Positions 1-9,532 of a stretch of 64,000 nucleotides of DNA are shown here, piece after piece. The DNA comes from Rhodoferax sp. GTDB taxonomy: Bacteria > Pseudomonadota > Gammaproteobacteria > Burkholderiales > Burkholderiaceae_C. The stretch spans positions 43,714-107,713 of the forward strand of contig JARLJH010000067.1 of NCBI GenBank assembly GCA_031291305.1, written 5' to 3'. The notes below the pieces were generated by a model. That model saw only the letters and a program-made list of their open reading frames with translations. It was not told the DNA's origin and searched no databases. The translations under genes and the position numbers were made by a program. The stretch's first letter is position 1; the number at the start of each line of letters is the position of its first letter.

Positions 1-725
1 TGGCAGCCTTGGTGGAGCATCACCACTGGAATTTGTGGCTGGTCATTCCACTGGTGTTGCTGATGGGCACCGCGCTAGGGACCTTCATGGGCTGGCTGAT
101 TCAGCGCTTTCGGCTGCAGCCCTTCATCGTCACTCTGGCCGGAATGTTCCTGGCACGTGGTTTGTGCTACGTGATCAGCATTGACTCGATCAGCATCACG
201 GACGAGACCTACACGGCACTGGCGCAAATGCGTATCTCGTTGTGGCCAGGCGCTGCGGTGTCGTTGAGCGCGATGATGGCGGTTGTGGTGCTGCTGTTGG
301 CCATGTTTGTGGCGCAGGGAACCGAGTTCGGTCGCACTGTGTATGCCATTGGCGGTAACGCGCAGTCAGCCATGCTGATGGGATTGCCGGTGGCCCGCAC
401 TACCGTGATGGTGTATGGCTTGAGCGGTTTCTGCTCAGCACTTGGTGGTGTGGTATTTACTTTCTACATGCTGTCGGGTTACGGACTGCATGCTGTTGGC
501 CTGGAAATGGACGCCATTGCGGCCGTGGTGATTGGCGGCACGCTGCTCAGCGGTGGGGTCGGCTACGTGGTGGGAACCCTGTTTGGGGTGCTTGCCTTGG
601 GCATGATTCAGACCCTCATCATGTTCGATGGATCACTGAGTTCATGGTGGACCCGCATCGTCATCGGCGCGCTTTTGCTGGTGTTCTGCGTGCTGCAAAG
701 GGTGTTTGAGGTTGGCAAGAAATAA
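1..725 (+). CDS. sugar ABC transporter permease, YjfF-like (5' end outside window)
   Basis: This is the C-terminal part of an inner-membrane permease of the ribose/galactofuranose type (BPD_transp_2 fold), which carries a sugar across the membrane with a binding protein and an ATPase. The reading frame is open to base 1, so the first possible start (TTG at 9) is not the real start. About 240 residues are visible against roughly 330 in YjfF relatives. The sequence is a run of hydrophobic helices. It contains the family signature around GRTVYAIGGN and, near the end, AAVVIGGTLLSGGVG, the conserved stretch of this permease family. It is the last gene of an operon that lies upstream. YjfF identity rests on remembered family resemblance; the general permease call is firm. 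Confidence 0.85.
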   Translation, partial: AALVEHHHWNLWLVIPLVLLMGTALGTFMGWLIQRFRLQPFIVTLAGMFLARGLCYVISIDSISITDETYTALAQMRISLWPGAAVSLSAMMAVVVLLLAMFVAQGTEFGRTVYAIGGNAQSAMLMGLPVARTTVMVYGLSGFCSALGGVVFTFYMLSGYGLHAVGLEMDAIAAVVIGGTLLSGGVGYVVGTLFGVLALGMIQTLIMFDGSLSSWWTRIVIGALLLVFCVLQRVFEVGKK

Positions 726-778
726 CCAATCTTCACTAAAAAAAGTGACCGTAGCCCTTATAAACAGACGGAAGCTTG

Positions 779-1371
779 CTATACATAGTGAATTACAAAT
801 ACTGACACCCCATCTTTCCCACACCTGCGTGTGGATTTCTGAGCGTATCCGCCGGGGTGCAGCACCCGCAACCCCGGAATCCCCGGCATATGAAATGCGT
901 CGATGGGGTGGGTCACGGGCTCGAAACAAAAAACAGGCACGGTCGGTGGACGGTAGAGCAGGCACAAGCCGTCGTGCTGTCCACGGTTCAGGATGTCTGG
1001 AGCTCGCATCGTCAAGGCCATCTGGCGCTCCGGCCAGGAAATGCGGGCCTCACCTGACTAGTCGGCATAGACGTTGTCGATCAGAGTTCCCTTGACGTCC
1101 ACGCCGCTACGCGAGTCCCAGCTTGGCGGGAATCCTGCGGCATGTGCCGTTGGCAGAGGATCATCGCCACTGAGCCAGACACCTTGCACCGATGTCGTCG
1201 GCCGGGGGCTGACCAGTCCATAGGGCATGGGTTGGGTGCCACGGGGTAAAAGACGCCGTCGTACTCAAAACCACCAGCCCAAGGGCGCCACCAATCCACT
1301 TTGCCGTCGGCGTGGTCCAACTGCCAGGCGGCGCCACCACCCAGCGAATGGGGGTGTGCGGGGTAAGTCAC
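779..1371 (-). pseudogene. aldose 1-epimerase (galM-like) remnant
   Basis: The minus strand of this otherwise gene-free stretch reads as a broken mutarotase. The C-terminal third is clear: VFCFEPVTHPIDAFHMPG followed by GLRVLHPGG matches the usual end of aldose 1-epimerases. Before it, in the same frame, comes GVWLSGDDPLPT and then SWDSRSGVDVKGTLIDN, also typical of the family. That frame is interrupted by an in-frame TAG at 1058-1060, where a tryptophan would fit. The segment from 1371 to about 1250 is in another frame; one extra base at the GGGG run (1243-1246) would join the two. Even repaired it gives about 195 residues against about 300 in intact enzymes, so an internal part also appears lost. 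The enzyme would interconvert sugar anomers, fitting the neighbouring galactose/arabinose genes. Confidence 0.75.
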
Positions 1372-1547
1372 GGTGAATGATGTTCAAAAAATAGGAGCCA
1401 GTCAAACTCAAAAACGCGGACTTCCGTGAATCGATTCAGCTTCTTTTCAATCAGATTGCGAACAATTCGTGCAAGGACCATAAGATCAATTATTTAGTGT
1501 CTAACATACACAAATTGCAATACTTGCCTGGTGAAACAGGAATCGAC

Positions 1548-2324
1548 ATGTTGACTCAAAGATCTTTGGCCGTTTATCCCAGTCTTCGGGGGCAGCGCGT
1601 GTTCATCACTGGAGGTGCGACGTCGGTCGGTGCCGCGATCGTCAGTGCCTTCGCCGCGCAGGGTGCGAAGGTTGCCTTTATTGATATTGCCGACCAAGAG
1701 AGCATTCAACTGGTCGCCGATATCCAGGAGCGTGGCCACGGATCGGTATGGTGGCGCCATTGCGATGTCTGTGATGTTGCGGCCCTGCAGGCGGCAATGA
1801 CCCAGGCTGAGCAAGAACTTGGGCCTTTTTCCACGTTGGTCAACAATGTGGCCAGCGATGACCGCCATACGATGGAATCGGTCACACCCGCTTACTGGGA
1901 TGAGCGCATGGCCGTGAATCAACGTCCCGCTTTTTTTGCCATTCAGGCGGTTGTGCCCGGTATGCGCAGCTTGGGCGGGGGATCGATCATCAACCTGGGT
2001 TCCACTGGCTGGCAACAAAAAAGCAGTGGATACCCTTGTTATGCCATCGCCAAATCTTCCGTGAACGGCTTGACCCGAGGCTTGGCTGACACCTTGGGAG
2101 CAGACCGCATCCGCATCAACAGCGTGTCACCAGGCTGGGTCATGACACCGCGCCAGCTCTCCAAGTGGCTCGATGATGAAGCGTTGAGCAGCATTCGTAA
2201 GAGCCAATGCCTGCCGGACATGATTCAGGCATCGGATGTGGCGCGGATGGTGCTTTTTCTGGCTTCGGACGAAGCCGCGATGTGCACCGCGCAAGAGTTC
2301 AAGGTGGATGCCGGCTGGAATTAG
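1548..2324 (+). CDS. SDR-family sugar 1-dehydrogenase (xylose/arabinose/galactose dehydrogenase-like)
   Basis: This is a classical short-chain dehydrogenase of about 258 residues. It has an N-terminal nucleotide-binding TGGATSVG motif, the NNVA segment and the catalytic serine (INLGSTG) followed by YAIAK (YxxxK). The pattern YPSLRGQRVFITGG at the start, DDRHTMESVTPAYWDER in the middle and the DAGWN ending resemble Caulobacter-type D-xylose and related L-arabinose/D-galactose 1-dehydrogenases, which oxidise the sugar to its lactone with NAD(P)+. A GTG at 1497 in frame would add 17 residues; the ATG at 1548 is preferred because AGGA precedes it. The stop (TAG 2322-2324) overlaps the stop of the convergent regulator. 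It suggests an oxidative route beside the isomerase pathway downstream; the exact substrate cannot be read from sequence. Confidence 0.8.
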   Translation: MLTQRSLAVYPSLRGQRVFITGGATSVGAAIVSAFAAQGAKVAFIDIADQESIQLVADIQERGHGSVWWRHCDVCDVAALQAAMTQAEQELGPFSTLVNNVASDDRHTMESVTPAYWDERMAVNQRPAFFAIQAVVPGMRSLGGGSIINLGSTGWQQKSSGYPCYAIAKSSVNGLTRGLADTLGADRIRINSVSPGWVMTPRQLSKWLDDEALSSIRKSQCLPDMIQASDVARMVLFLASDEAAMCTAQEFKVDAGWN

Positions 2325-3286
2325 GGAACTGGAACATCAAACTGCTTGCCATAGACAGTCAGTGCGGACACCTTCAAGGCAGATAAAAGAACTTCTGTCG
2401 CAGGGGACAGTGGCTTGTCACGCCGGGTAATGAAACCAAAGGGCTCCATTTCGCATGGCAAAACTACCGGAAGAATGCGCAGCATGCCATGGTCTGAATA
2501 ATAGCGGGCCACGTCTACTGCCATGATGCTCACCATGTCACTTTGCAGCATCATCTTAGTCAGAAAGAGCAGGGAACTGGTTTCAACTCGGTTGGTGAGC
2601 TGTTGCAGATCAAACTCCTGAAACATGAGATCGAATTTGTGCCGCATCACACTGCCGACTGGTGGAACAATCCAACAATAGTTCAGTAAATCGGTAAGAA
2701 CCAGTGGGTTGACTGCAAACAATGGATGCCCAGGCCGGGCGACAGCGCACACTGGTTCATCGGCAATAGTTTCGTAGCGTAGATCAGCGGTATCGTGCTG
2801 CTCCGACAGCCGTCCGATCATCAGATCCAGGGTCCCTCTGTAGAGCTGTTCAATGAGGACGTTGCTTGAGTCGATGTGTATTGTTATCCGCAAGTTGGGG
2901 TGAGCCTCTTTGACGAGCGCAATGGTGGGCGGCAAGAGCACCACCCCAGGTGCGGTGATGGCGCCCAGATTGACCTGCCCAAATTGACCATTTTTGGCAG
3001 CTTGCAGCTCATCGTTTGCTTGATTCAGACTGTTGAGGGCAGCCCGAGCGTGACGGATCATGGTTTCGCCATACCAAGTGGGTCGCATGCCTCGGGGTAA
3101 TCGCTCGAACAGCTGTACGCCCAAAACATCCTCCAAATCTTTGAGAAGCTTGGAAGCAGCAGGCTGGGTCATACTAAGCACTTGCGAAGCTCGGTGGATA
3201 TTGCCTTCTTCAGCCAGCGCCACGATCAACAATAGTTGCCGGGTCTTCAGGCGGGCACGGATGAGCCAATGGGTGTAATTAGTCAT
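2321..3286 (-). CDS. gbpR: LysR-family regulator, GbpR-like
   Basis: This is a LysR-type transcription factor of 321 residues. The N-terminal helix-turn-helix covers about residues 15-75 (TRQLLLIVALAEEGNIHRAS, then MTQPAASKLLKDLE and GVQLFERLPRG). The rest is the periplasmic-binding-like effector domain. Proteins with this opening (gbpR of Agrobacterium and relatives) control the divergent chvE sugar-binding protein gene in response to sugars such as galactose and arabinose. The same arrangement exists here: the gene starts at 3286 and chvE starts at 3437 in the opposite direction, leaving a 150-bp shared promoter region with an inverted repeat. The symbol rests on sequence resemblance plus this context. 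Confidence 0.85.
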   Translation of the reverse strand: MTNYTHWLIRARLKTRQLLLIVALAEEGNIHRASQVLSMTQPAASKLLKDLEDVLGVQLFERLPRGMRPTWYGETMIRHARAALNSLNQANDELQAAKNGQFGQVNLGAITAPGVVLLPPTIALVKEAHPNLRITIHIDSSNVLIEQLYRGTLDLMIGRLSEQHDTADLRYETIADEPVCAVARPGHPLFAVNPLVLTDLLNYCWIVPPVGSVMRHKFDLMFQEFDLQQLTNRVETSSLLFLTKMMLQSDMVSIMAVDVARYYSDHGMLRILPVVLPCEMEPFGFITRRDKPLSPATEVLLSALKVSALTVYGKQFDVPVP

Positions 3287-3299
3287 GTCAGGGTTTGTA

Positions 3300-3321
3300 C
3301 TGATCTGTTTTTATGTATCAG
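3300..3321. promoter_or_regulatory. candidate operator between gbpR and chvE
   Basis: An inverted repeat CTGAT-N12-ATCAG lies in the 150-bp divergent promoter region, close to the gbpR start. Its spacing fits a LysR-type site, which is generally an imperfect dyad upstream of the regulated gene and often overlaps the regulator's own promoter. This is inference from position and symmetry only; no promoter boxes could be fixed with confidence. Confidence 0.4.
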
Positions 3322-3436
3322 ACAGGGTGCAAAATGAATTGGAACACAGCGCTCATTGTCCCTATGATGTAGCCCATCCGAGCCGACTGGGCAAGGACAG
3401 GACAATAAATCGCAGATCATTTACAGGAGTCCCATT

Positions 3437-4513
3437 TTGAAAGCTCGCAGAACAACATTGAAAGCATTGGCCGCCGCACTGGTAGTGGGTTTTGCCTTCA
3501 CAACACCGTTTGCACAAGCCCAGGACAAAGGTACCGTTGGTATCGCCATGCCCACCAAGAGCTCAACACGATGGATCAACGATGGCAACAGCATGGTTGC
3601 CGCCTTGCAAGCCAAAGGCTACAAGACCGACTTGCAGTACGCAGATGACGATATCCCTAACCAGTTGGCTCAGATCGAAAACATGATCACAAAAGGGGTC
3701 AAAGTACTGGTGATCGCGGCGATTGACGGCACCACCTTGTCGAATGCATTGCAAAAAGCGGCCGACAAAGGCGTCAAAATCCTCTCTTATGACCGCTTGA
3801 TCGTCGGCAGCAAGAATGTGGACTACTACGCGACGTTCGATAACTTTCAGGTTGGCGTGCTGCAGGCGCAGTCCCTGGAAAAGGCCTTGGGCCTGAAAGA
3901 GGGTAAAGGCCCATTCAATATCGAGCTTTTCGGTGGCTCCCCAGACGATAACAACGCGTTCTTCTTCTACAACGGCGCCATGTCTGTGCTGCAGCCCTAC
4001 ATCGACAAAGGCAAGTTGGTGGTGCAAAGCAAGCAAATGGGGATGAACAAAGTTTCGACGCTGCGGTGGGACGGTGCGGTGGCGCAGGCGCGCATGGAAA
4101 ATCTGCTGAGCGCGTACTATGGCAAGGTCAAACTGAACGCGGTGCTGTCACCCTATGACGGCTTGAGCATCGGGATTTTGTCGGCCCTCAAAGGTGTCGG
4201 TTACGGCAGCGGCGGTGTGCCAATGCCATTTGTCAGCGGCCAGGATGCTGAAGTGCCTTCTGTGAAGTCCATCATTCGCGGTGAGCAGTATTCCACTGTA
4301 TTCAAAGACACCCGCGAACTGGCCAAGGTTGCGGCGAACATGGTTGACGAAATGCTGAGCGGCAAGAAAGTCGAGGTCAATGATACCAAGACCTACAATA
4401 ACAAGATCAAGATCGTGCCGTCTTATCTGTTGAAACCGGTTAGCGTGGACAAGTCCAACTACAAGCAGGTGCTGGTAGACAGTGGATACATCAAAGAAGA
4501 GCAATTAAAGTAA
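3437..4513 (+). CDS. chvE: periplasmic multiple sugar-binding protein ChvE
   Basis: This is the substrate-binding subunit of a sugar ABC transporter, 358 residues. It begins with TTG at 3437, supported by AGGAG eight bases upstream. A signal peptide is obvious: basic MKARR, a hydrophobic core, and likely cleavage after PFAQA before QDKGTVG. The mature protein is of the ribose/xylose-binding class I type ([17 protein letters not shown], and [14 protein letters not shown] in the C-terminal lobe). ChvE family proteins bind arabinose, galactose, glucose and related sugars, which matches the catabolic genes around it. The ATPase and permease genes follow on the same strand after a terminator-like hairpin, so this subunit is probably made in excess. 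Confidence 0.9.
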   Translation: MKARRTTLKALAAALVVGFAFTTPFAQAQDKGTVGIAMPTKSSTRWINDGNSMVAALQAKGYKTDLQYADDDIPNQLAQIENMITKGVKVLVIAAIDGTTLSNALQKAADKGVKILSYDRLIVGSKNVDYYATFDNFQVGVLQAQSLEKALGLKEGKGPFNIELFGGSPDDNNAFFFYNGAMSVLQPYIDKGKLVVQSKQMGMNKVSTLRWDGAVAQARMENLLSAYYGKVKLNAVLSPYDGLSIGILSALKGVGYGSGGVPMPFVSGQDAEVPSVKSIIRGEQYSTVFKDTRELAKVAANMVDEMLSGKKVEVNDTKTYNNKIKIVPSYLLKPVSVDKSNYKQVLVDSGYIKEEQLK

Positions 4514-4532
4514 TTTATTGAGCTAGGGTAGA

Positions 4533-4564
4533 GGGCCCTGTGCAGAAAAGCGCAGGGCCCTTTT
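4533..4564 (+). terminator. attenuating terminator between chvE and gguA
   Basis: An 11-bp GC-rich stem (GGGCCCTGTGC at 4533-4543 paired with GCGCAGGGCCC at 4550-4560, one G-T pair) encloses a six-base loop and is followed by TTTT. It has the shape of an intrinsic terminator. It sits 20 bases after the binding-protein stop and just before the ribosome-binding site of the ATPase gene. The short U tract suggests partial readthrough, giving more binding protein than membrane components. Confidence 0.75.
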
Positions 4565-4581
4565 ACATTTTCAGAGGCGAT

Positions 4582-6114
4582 ATGGCTGATCCCATTCTTG
4601 AAATGCGCGGAATCATCAAAGAATTCCGCGGTGTACGTGCGTTGAGCAACGTCAATCTGACGGTGCAAGCTGGTCAAATCCACGCCATAGTGGGCGAAAA
4701 CGGGGCCGGTAAATCCACGCTGATGAAAGTTCTCAGTGGCGTGTATCCCCATGGGGAGTACGAAGGTGACATCCGGTTCATGAATCAGGAGTGCCAGTTC
4801 AAAGGCATTGCCGACAGCGAGCATCGGGGCATCATCATCATCCACCAGGAGTTGGCCTTGGTTCCCCTGTTGTCTATTGCCGAGAACATTTTCCTCGGCA
4901 ATGAACCTTCGCACTACGGCGTCATTGACTGGAACGTGGCGCACGTCAAAACGCAGGCGCTGTTGACCAAAGTGGGGTTGAAGGAATCGCCCAACACCTT
5001 GATTACAAACATGGGCGTGGGCAAACAGCAGTTGGTTGAAATCGCCAAGGCCTTGTCCAAGGAAGTCAAGCTTTTGATTCTGGACGAACCCACTGCCAGT
5101 TTGAACGAAACTGATAGCGACGCTCTTCTCGAATTGCTGCTGGAACTTAAGCGCCAAGGCATTGCCTGCATCCTGATTTCACACAAGCTCAACGAAGTGT
5201 CCAAGGTGGCTGATGCCATCACCATTTTGCGTGATGGGGCTACCGTGGCAACGCTGGACGCCAGCGGTGACAAGATCAGTGAAGACTTGGTCATCAAGCA
5301 CATGGTGGGGCGCGAAATGGCTGATCGATATCCCAAGCGAACACCGCACATCGGCGAAACAGTGTTTGAAATAAAAAACTGGCACGTCCACCACGAGGAA
5401 CACGCCGACCGCGAAGTCATTAAAGGTATCAACCTGCATGTGAATCGTGGCGAAATTGTCGGCATTGCCGGTTTGATGGGCGCAGGTCGAACCGAATTGG
5501 CCATGAGTATTTTTGGCCACACCTATGGCCGCAACATCACCGGCGAGGTGCTGATGCACGGCAAATCAATAGATACCAGCACGGTGCAAAAGTCCATCGA
5601 CAACGGCATAGCCTATGTCACGGAAGACCGTAAGGGCTATGGACTGGTGCTGGAAGAGACCATCGCTTGGAATACTACGCTGGCCAACCTAGATGCGGTA
5701 TCACAGCACTCGGTCATTGATGAGGGACAGGAATATACGGTGGCCGAGGACTATCGTACCAAGCTCAATATCCGCAGCCCCAATGTGTTTGCCAGCACGG
5801 CCAATTTGTCGGGAGGTAACCAGCAAAAAGTAGTGCTAAGTAAATGGCTCTTCTCAGACCCGGAAGTACTGATTCTGGATGAGCCGACCCGAGGCATCGA
5901 CGTCGGTGCCAAGTATGAGATATACACCATCATTGCGCAGCTGGCCGAGCAGGGGAAGTGCGTGTTGATGATTTCGTCGGAAATGCCTGAGTTGTTGGGC
6001 ATGTGTGACCGAATATGTGTACTTAACGAAGGCGCCTTTGTGGCGGAATTCACCGCCGAAGAAGCGACGCAGGAAAAAATCATGCGATCCATCGTGACAT
6101 CAGGAGCAAATTGA
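4582..6114 (+). CDS. gguA: sugar ABC transporter ATP-binding protein (GguA/MmsA/XylG type)
   Basis: This is the cytoplasmic ATPase of the transporter, 510 residues, with two tandem ABC domains as in all carbohydrate-uptake-2 importers. The first has Walker [10 protein letters not shown] and Walker [12 protein letters not shown]. The second has the signature [15 protein letters not shown] and Walker [15 protein letters not shown], with a shortened second P-loop ([10 protein letters not shown]), normal for this family. An in-frame GTG at 4540 lies inside the terminator hairpin and is not credible; ATG 4582 is preceded by AGAGG. The stop is followed one base later by the permease ATG, so the two are translated together. 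Confidence 0.92.
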   Translation: MADPILEMRGIIKEFRGVRALSNVNLTVQAGQIHAIVGENGAGKSTLMKVLSGVYPHGEYEGDIRFMNQECQFKGIADSEHRGIIIIHQELALVPLLSIAENIFLGNEPSHYGVIDWNVAHVKTQALLTKVGLKESPNTLITNMGVGKQQLVEIAKALSKEVKLLILDEPTASLNETDSDALLELLLELKRQGIACILISHKLNEVSKVADAITILRDGATVATLDASGDKISEDLVIKHMVGREMADRYPKRTPHIGETVFEIKNWHVHHEEHADREVIKGINLHVNRGEIVGIAGLMGAGRTELAMSIFGHTYGRNITGEVLMHGKSIDTSTVQKSIDNGIAYVTEDRKGYGLVLEETIAWNTTLANLDAVSQHSVIDEGQEYTVAEDYRTKLNIRSPNVFASTANLSGGNQQKVVLSKWLFSDPEVLILDEPTRGIDVGAKYEIYTIIAQLAEQGKCVLMISSEMPELLGMCDRICVLNEGAFVAEFTAEEATQEKIMRSIVTSGAN

Positions 6115-6115
6115 C

Positions 6116-7312
6116 ATGGCTATCGTTCCCTCAAACGCCACCCCAACCGTAACAGTTCCCAAAAAAATGGGATCTATGAAAAATAACCTGCGCGAGTATG
6201 GCTTGCTAATGGCGCTGGTGGTCATCATGGCCTTCTTTCAGGTGATGACTAACGGCACCTTGTTTGAACCTCTGAACCTGACCAATCTGATATTGCAGAA
6301 CAGCTACATCGTCGTGATGGCCTTGGGCATGCTGCTGGTCATCGTTGCGGGACACATTGATCTTTCCGTCGGATCTGTCAGTGGGTTTGTGGGTGCCGTC
6401 GCTGCGGTGCTGATGGTGGAACACAACCTGAACTTTTTGTTGACAGCCATCATCTGCTTAGTATTGGGTGGTGCGATCGGAGCTGCGCAAGGCTATTGGG
6501 TCGCTTTTTACAAAATTCCCGCCTTTATCGTGACCCTGGCTGGTATGCTGGTGTTCAGGGGCTTGTCCCTGGTCGTTCTGGGCGGGTCTTCTGTCGGCCC
6601 ATTCCCACCTGAATTCCAGTTGCTCAGCACGGGCTTTATTCCTGACCCATTTGGTGGTGAGCATCTGAAAATCCTGTCACTGGTTCTCGGCTTGGCCATG
6701 GCTTTGATTCTGATGTTCTCCAAGGTGAAAGGGCGGGCGGCACGCGCCAAGCATGGGATGGAGAATGAGCCTTATGCACTTTTCTGGGTGAAGAACCTGG
6801 TATTCGCCGCCATGATTGCTGCATTCAGCTATCTGTTGGCCTCCTACCGCGGGTTGCCCAACGTGCTGATCGTGATGCTGGTATTGATGCTGATTTACGA
6901 TTTTGTCACCTCAAAAACGACTGTCGGGCGGCGCATTTATGCGCTGGGTGGCAACGAAAAGGCTGCCCGCCTGTCCGGGATCAGCACTGAGCGACTGACC
7001 TTTTACACCTTCATCAACATGGGCGTGCTCGCTGCCGTGGCAGGCCTGATCTTTGCAGCGCGTTTGAACACCGCTACGCCCAAAGCCGGTCTGGGCTTTG
7101 AATTGGACGTGATTGCCGCCTGCTTTATCGGCGGTGCTTCGGCCTCGGGTGGTGTTGGCAAAGTGCTGGGCGCCGTGATCGGGGCCTTCATCATGGGGGT
7201 CATGAACAACGGCATGTCGATCATGGGTATCGGCATCGACTGGCAGCAAGTCATCAAAGGGCTGGTGCTGTTGGCCGCCGTGTTTTTTGATGTGTACAAC
7301 AAGAAGAAATAG
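6116..7312 (+). CDS. gguB: sugar ABC transporter permease (GguB/MmsB/XylH type)
   Basis: This is the inner-membrane channel subunit, 398 residues with about ten or more hydrophobic segments. Characteristic stretches are AGHIDLSVGSVSGFVGA in the first third, KIPAFIVTLAGMLVFRGL in the middle, GRRIYALGGNEKAARLSGI and DVIAACFIGGASASGGVG near the end. These are hallmark sequences of the XylH/MmsB/GguB branch, which is longer than RbsC. It starts one base after the ATPase stop. Together with the ChvE-like binding protein and the ATPase it forms one importer for arabinose, galactose, xylose or glucose. Confidence 0.92.
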   Translation: MAIVPSNATPTVTVPKKMGSMKNNLREYGLLMALVVIMAFFQVMTNGTLFEPLNLTNLILQNSYIVVMALGMLLVIVAGHIDLSVGSVSGFVGAVAAVLMVEHNLNFLLTAIICLVLGGAIGAAQGYWVAFYKIPAFIVTLAGMLVFRGLSLVVLGGSSVGPFPPEFQLLSTGFIPDPFGGEHLKILSLVLGLAMALILMFSKVKGRAARAKHGMENEPYALFWVKNLVFAAMIAAFSYLLASYRGLPNVLIVMLVLMLIYDFVTSKTTVGRRIYALGGNEKAARLSGISTERLTFYTFINMGVLAAVAGLIFAARLNTATPKAGLGFELDVIAACFIGGASASGGVGKVLGAVIGAFIMGVMNNGMSIMGIGIDWQQVIKGLVLLAAVFFDVYNKKK

Positions 7313-7317
7313 CCGTC

Positions 7318-8478
7318 ATGCCGGACAACACGGTCCTCAGACTGCTGGGACGACGTTTGCGGTTGGCTGTGATTGGCGGTGGTCCAGGGTCCTTCATCGG
7401 GGCTATGCACCGTCAGGCAGCGCGGCTGGATGACCGTTACGAGTTGGTTGCTTGCGCCTTATCGTCTGACCCTGAGCGCGCCCTCAGCGCGGGTCTGGGC
7501 ATTGGCGTAGTACCCGACCGCTGTTATCCCAGTGGCCAGTCCCTAATCGAGGCCGAGGCGCAGCGCGCCGATGGCGCCGAGGTGGTGGCCATCATGACGC
7601 CCAATGACAGCCATTTCGGCTTTGCGATGTCGGCGCTCAGTCATGGTATGGACGTGATTTGCGACAAACCCATGACCAATACGCTGGAGGAGGCGCAGGC
7701 TCTGTACCAACGGGTGCAAGACACCGGCTTGGTGTTTTGCCTGACCCACAACTACACCGGCTATCCGCTGGTGCGCCAAGCAAGAGCTATGGTGACCGAT
7801 GGACAACTGGGTCAGATCCGGTTGGTGCAGGTGGAATATGTGCAGGGTGGTCGAGCCAAAGCTGGGCCGGGGCGTAGGGCATGGAAAGAAGACCCCATCC
7901 GTGGCGGTCCATCGCTGGTGCTGGCAGACATCGGGACCCACGCCCACAACTTGCTGCGGTTTATGACCGCGCTGGAAGTGAATCAGGTTGCTGCCGAGGT
8001 CGGTAGTATCGTGCCTGATCGGCTCACCCATGATTACGCAGGTGCCATGCTTCGCCTGAGCGATGGCGCGCGCGGCAGTTTCTGGGTCACCCAGGCCGCA
8101 GCCGGCGTGGAAAACGGTTTGCGCATCCGCGTCAGTGGCTCGCTGGGTAGTCTGGAATGGCAACAGGAGCACCCGCAGGTACTGCATTTCAAACCGTTGG
8201 ATGCGCCCGTACAGGTGCGCACCCCGAACGGCCCCGGCACCTTGCCACTGGCCGCGCGAGCCTCGCGCATCGTGGCTGGACATCCCGAGGGTTTTCATGA
8301 GGCTTTTGCAAACCTCTACACAGATGCTGCAGACACGGTGGCGGCCCGACGCGGTGGACAAACGGCTGATCCGCTGTCGCTGCAATTTCCCAATGCCTAC
8401 GATGGCTTGCAGGGCATTCGCTTTGTCACTGCAGCAGTCACTTCCAGCAACAACCAGGGTGCCTGGACGCACCTTTAA
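7318..8478 (+). CDS. Gfo/Idh/MocA-family oxidoreductase
   Basis: This is a 386-residue NAD(P)-dependent oxidoreductase. The N-terminal Rossmann fold shows [16 protein letters not shown] at about residues 16-31. The conserved CDKPMTNT follows at about residue 118, equivalent to the EKP motif carrying the catalytic lysine. The C-terminal alpha/beta domain has [13 protein letters not shown], where the histidines would contact the sugar substrate. Members act on sugars, inositols and sugar acids; the substrate is not readable here. It starts six bases after the permease stop and is probably co-transcribed with the transporter, which favours a role in oxidising an imported sugar. Confidence 0.82.
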   Translation: MPDNTVLRLLGRRLRLAVIGGGPGSFIGAMHRQAARLDDRYELVACALSSDPERALSAGLGIGVVPDRCYPSGQSLIEAEAQRADGAEVVAIMTPNDSHFGFAMSALSHGMDVICDKPMTNTLEEAQALYQRVQDTGLVFCLTHNYTGYPLVRQARAMVTDGQLGQIRLVQVEYVQGGRAKAGPGRRAWKEDPIRGGPSLVLADIGTHAHNLLRFMTALEVNQVAAEVGSIVPDRLTHDYAGAMLRLSDGARGSFWVTQAAAGVENGLRIRVSGSLGSLEWQQEHPQVLHFKPLDAPVQVRTPNGPGTLPLAARASRIVAGHPEGFHEAFANLYTDAADTVAARRGGQTADPLSLQFPNAYDGLQGIRFVTAAVTSSNNQGAWTHL

Positions 8479-8491
8479 GGCCAACAAACGC

Positions 8492-9532
8492 ATGTTCGAC
8501 CCTAGTGAGCACTCACATCGCCGCTTCAACCCTCTCAACGGACAATGGGTACTGGTGTCACCACATCGAGCTAAACGACCCTGGCAGGGGCAACAGGAGT
8601 TACCTGACCGCAGCGAGCGGCCCAGCCACGACCCGCAATGTTATTTGTGTGCGGGCAACTTGCGTGTGACGGGAGAGCGCAATCCCGACTATCAACACAC
8701 CTACGTCTTTACCAATGATTTTGCGGCCATGATGGCCGACACGCCCGACACCATCCAGGAAACTGACGATTTGTTTCAGGTGACGAGCGCCCGTGGTACC
8801 AGTCGGGTGATCTGTTTCTCACCAGACCATAGTCTGTCGTTGCCAGAACTTTCATTGACAGCCATTGGTCAGGTCATTCAAACCTGGATCAGTGAGACCA
8901 CCGAATTAGGCTTGACCTATGCTGGCGTCCAGATTTTCGAGAACAAGGGTGCCATGATGGGTTGCTCCAACCCGCACCCGCATGGACAAATTTGGGCCAC
9001 CAGCTATGTCCCCACCGAAGTCCAGCACGAGGATGAGCATCAACGCGCTTACTTTGCCAAACACCAGCGCCCGCTGCTGCTGAGTTATGCCGAACGCGAG
9101 ACCAAAAACGGCACGCGGGTGGTCGTCAAGACGGAGCATTGGCTCGCGGTGGTTCCCTTTTGGGCCACCTGGCCGTTCGAGGTGCTGCTGCTGCCCCGTT
9201 TTTCCATCCAGCGGATCACTCAGTTGAATGCCGTGCAGCAGGCGGATTTGGCGGTGGCGCTGAAGAAGCTGACTAGCCGTTACGACAACCTGTTCCAGTG
9301 TTCCTTCCCGTACTCGATGGGCTGGCACGGCGCGCCCTTCGATGATCGCACCACAGACGGCTGGCAGTTGCATGCCCACTTCTACCCACCCTTGCTGCGA
9401 TCAGCCAGCGTGCGTAAGTTCATGGTCGGCTTCGAGATGCTGGCGGAAGCCCAACGTGACCTCACGCCTGAGCAAGCCGCCGAGCGCCTGCGCTCGGTCC
9501 CGGACGTGCATTACCGGGAGGCGCAAAAATGA
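8492..9532 (+). CDS. galT: galactose-1-phosphate uridylyltransferase
   Basis: This Leloir-pathway enzyme of 346 residues exchanges UMP between UDP-glucose and galactose 1-phosphate. The frame is open well upstream, but ATG 8492 starts the recognisable protein ([20 protein letters not shown]). The zinc-binding CYLCAGN, the active-site [12 protein letters not shown] with the nucleotidylated histidine of the HPH motif, and SMGWHGAPF in the C-terminal half are all present. The stop overlaps the galK start by four bases (ATGA), which indicates translational coupling. No galE is in the window. Confidence 0.93.
   Translation: MFDPSEHSHRRFNPLNGQWVLVSPHRAKRPWQGQQELPDRSERPSHDPQCYLCAGNLRVTGERNPDYQHTYVFTNDFAAMMADTPDTIQETDDLFQVTSARGTSRVICFSPDHSLSLPELSLTAIGQVIQTWISETTELGLTYAGVQIFENKGAMMGCSNPHPHGQIWATSYVPTEVQHEDEHQRAYFAKHQRPLLLSYAERETKNGTRVVVKTEHWLAVVPFWATWPFEVLLLPRFSIQRITQLNAVQQADLAVALKKLTSRYDNLFQCSFPYSMGWHGAPFDDRTTDGWQLHAHFYPPLLRSASVRKFMVGFEMLAEAQRDLTPEQAAERLRSVPDVHYREAQK

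Noticed and set aside
706-1095. Plus-strand frame of 129 codons after the YjfF-like gene
   Set aside because: It lies opposite the galM remnant, is arginine-rich without family features and has no ribosome-binding site.
4540-4581. Longer gguA start at GTG 4540
   Set aside because: It lies inside the terminator hairpin and lacks a ribosome-binding site; ATG 4582 has AGAGG.
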